From Scatosoma sp045660225 (lineage in GTDB: Bacteria; Bacillota; Clostridia; Christensenellales; Borkfalkiaceae): a stretch of DNA of 9,488 bases. Both the position numbers and the translations under genes were made by a program. Numbering within the stretch: position 1 is the first letter of the stretch; each line of letters opens with the position of its first letter. Below, piece by piece: positions 8,595 through 9,488 of the stretch. The DNA lies in the NCBI GenBank assembly GCA_045660225.1, contig JAZRDK010000016.1, positions 1-9,488 of the forward strand, written 5' to 3'. The notes under the pieces are model-generated. The model was not told the origin of the DNA and did no database searches. It was given only the letters and a program-made list of their open reading frames with translations.

Positions 8595-8612
8595 AAAAGT
8601 AAAGAAAAACAA

Positions 8613-8618
8613 AAGGAG
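8613..8618 (+). promoter_or_regulatory. Ribosome binding site AAGGAG deciding the DUF1858 start
   Basis: A near-perfect Shine-Dalgarno AAGGAG lies 9 bases before ATG 8628. The frame is open further up to a TTG at 8568, but that TTG is inside the -35 box of the promoter and has no ribosome binding site, so the ATG is the real start. Confidence 0.85.
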
Positions 8619-8627
8619 AAAAATATT

Positions 8628-8828
8628 ATGGCTAAAATTACGGCAAATACGTTGATTGCAGACTGCTTAGAACTCAACCCTAACGCAGCGGAAATTTTGC
8701 TTTCCGCTGGTATGCACTGTTTTGGTTGCGCGTTGGCGCACGGCGAAACGGTTGCAGAAGCGGTTGCCGTTCACGGCGAAGACCTTGATTCGTTGCTTGC
8801 AAAGCTTAACGAAGGCTTGGAAGACTAA
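8628..8828 (+). CDS. DUF1858 small protein with redox-type CxxC motif
   Basis: A 66-residue protein of the DUF1858 family (also described as the hybrid-cluster-protein-associated redox disulfide domain). The whole protein is the domain: ITANTLIADCLELNPNAAEILL, then AGMHCFGCALAHGETVAEA, then HGEDLDSLLAKLNEG at the C-terminus. Cys31 and Cys34 form the conserved CxxC inside the family signature GMHCxGC; a third cysteine, Cys13, is less conserved. There is no signal peptide or membrane segment, so it is cytoplasmic. The family is common in anaerobes, often next to or fused with iron-sulfur or redox proteins, but its exact role is unknown; a thiol redox or metal-binding role is inference. It has its own promoter and ribosome binding site and ends in a strong terminator, so it is probably a monocistronic unit. 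No hybrid-cluster protein gene is in view. Confidence 0.9.
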   Translation: MAKITANTLIADCLELNPNAAEILLSAGMHCFGCALAHGETVAEAVAVHGEDLDSLLAKLNEGLED

Positions 8829-8839
8829 ACTAAAAAAAG

Positions 8840-8870
8840 AAAAGCCCCGTGTCAAACGGGGCTTTTTCTT
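8840..8870. terminator. Bidirectional intrinsic terminator between convergent genes
   Basis: Perfect 11-base-pair hairpin: arms 8840-8850 (AAAAGCCCCGT) and 8856-8866 (ACGGGGCTTTT) around a five-base loop GTCAA. On the + strand the stem runs into TTTTTCTTTT after the DUF1858 stop at 8828. On the - strand it is followed by TTTTCTTTTTTTAG, 18 bases after the AraC-family stop codon. It can therefore end transcription of both genes. Confidence 0.93.
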
Positions 8871-8883
8871 TTGATAAGTAAAC

Positions 8884-9488
8884 TTATTTAACGGTTGGGC
8901 GGTACGCTTTCCTATACGCCGAAGGCGTACAACCTACGTGTTTTGTAAACGTTCGGCAAAAGAAATTATAATCGGAAAAACCGCACTTTTGCGCGACGTC
9001 TTTTAATGCGGACGTGTTATCAAGGAGCAGGTTTTTCGCCAACGAAAGCCGTTCTTTAATGACGTAATACATAATCGACAACCCCGTTTCCGCCTTAAAC
9101 GTTTTTTCGATATAGGGGACGGAAAAAAAGACGGCTTTGGAAAGGTTGGACAAAGAAATTTTTTCGGTCAAATGCTCGTGTACGTATTTTTTAATAAGTC
9201 TTACGACGTCCGTTTCTTTTTCCTGCTCGATTTGGAAACGCAGTTCCGCAAGTAGGGCGTTGAACAAAAAAACAAGTCGAGTGTCCGACAAATCGTTGGT
9301 CGTATCTTTGACCGTTTCAAAGGCGTTGATAATCGCGCCCAGTCGTTGCCCGTAGACACCGCGCATTACAAGCGGAAACGCGTTGAAATCTTCTTCTAAA
9401 AAGTTGTAACTGACGTATTCAACCTTCGCGGACAATTCGCGCGTGCGCGCGCTCGCTTTTTTGATGAGAACGGCGAAGTCGGAGGCCA
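8884..9488 (-). CDS. AraC/XylS-family transcriptional regulator, N-terminus beyond window
   Basis: DNA-binding regulator with a C-terminal AraC double helix-turn-helix domain at about 9204-8902. The first HTH contains ISLSNLSKAVFFSVPYIEKTF followed by KAETGLS. The second has the typical LKDVAQKCGFSDYNFFCRTF and then GCTPSAYRKAYR, the classic AraC signature. About 200 codons are visible, against a usual total near 280. The frame stays open to the window edge; an apparent start (TTG, 9435-9433) has no good ribosome binding site and is preceded by in-frame coding sequence, so the gene is cut here and its start lies outside. The visible part before the HTH ends with LVFLFNALLAELRFQIEQEKE, which looks like the helical end of a cupin-type sensing domain; the sensing domain itself is not visible, so the ligand is unknown. 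It is convergent with the DUF1858 gene and shares its terminator. No evidence links it to purine control. Confidence 0.9.
   Translation of the reverse strand, partial: ASDFAVLIKKASARTRELSAKVEYVSYNFLEEDFNAFPLVMRGVYGQRLGAIINAFETVKDTTNDLSDTRLVFLFNALLAELRFQIEQEKETDVVRLIKKYVHEHLTEKISLSNLSKAVFFSVPYIEKTFKAETGLSIMYYVIKERLSLAKNLLLDNTSALKDVAQKCGFSDYNFFCRTFTKHVGCTPSAYRKAYRPTVK

Noticed and set aside
8568..8627. N-terminal extension of the DUF1858 protein from a TTG start
   Set aside because: The extension (Lys/Asn-rich) overlaps the promoter and RBS of the gene, and the family begins at the ATG 8628 position.
1..9488. Mobile elements, CRISPR arrays, tRNA/rRNA genes, toxin-antitoxin or defence genes
   Set aside because: No direct or inverted repeats, transposase motifs, cloverleaf-like segments or matching protein motifs were seen on reading both strands; nearly all sequence is explained by housekeeping genes.

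Overview
The window is an ordinary stretch of bacterial chromosome, dominated by a de novo purine biosynthesis operon on the + strand. The best guess for the host is an anaerobic Clostridia-type Firmicute, possibly Christensenellales-like. The reasons are the large single-chain PurL of the Firmicute subtype, a PurF carrying all four Fe-S cysteines, the Clostridia-style PurN and PurD loop variants, AAGGAG-type ribosome binding sites, a DUF1858 mini-protein and a YwqE-type PHP phosphatase. This is inferred from memory of the families, not from a database search.

Layout: positions 1-1037 hold the 3' three quarters of purF, cut by the window edge. Then follow purM (1086-2111), purN (2123-2740), purD (2774-4048) and purL (4078-7779), all on the + strand. 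The gaps are 11 to 48 bases, each has its own Shine-Dalgarno sequence, and no terminator lies between them. A PHP-domain phosphohydrolase of the CpsB/YwqE family (7797-8561) begins 17 bases after purL and is probably cotranscribed. A separate promoter (8568-8594) then drives a 66-residue CxxC-containing DUF1858 protein (8628-8828). A strong hairpin (8840-8866) with T-runs on both strands closes that gene. It also closes a convergent AraC-family regulator on the - strand (8884 to beyond 9488), whose N-terminus lies outside the window.

Together the pur genes cover PRPP to 5-phosphoribosylamine (PurF), then GAR (PurD), FGAR (PurN), FGAM (PurL, with its own glutaminase domain, so no PurS or PurQ is needed) and AIR (PurM). 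These are the first five steps of the pathway. purE, purC, purB and purH are not in the window; purH is missing from its common place between purN and purD.

No mobile element, CRISPR array, tRNA or rRNA was seen, and no gene-free stretch exceeds 300 bases (the longest is 66 bases, 8562-8627). I found no convincing undescribed system. The points worth a second look are modest: the phosphatase at the end of the pur operon, the absent purH, a possible weak terminator inside the phosphatase gene, and the convergent redox-protein/AraC pair.
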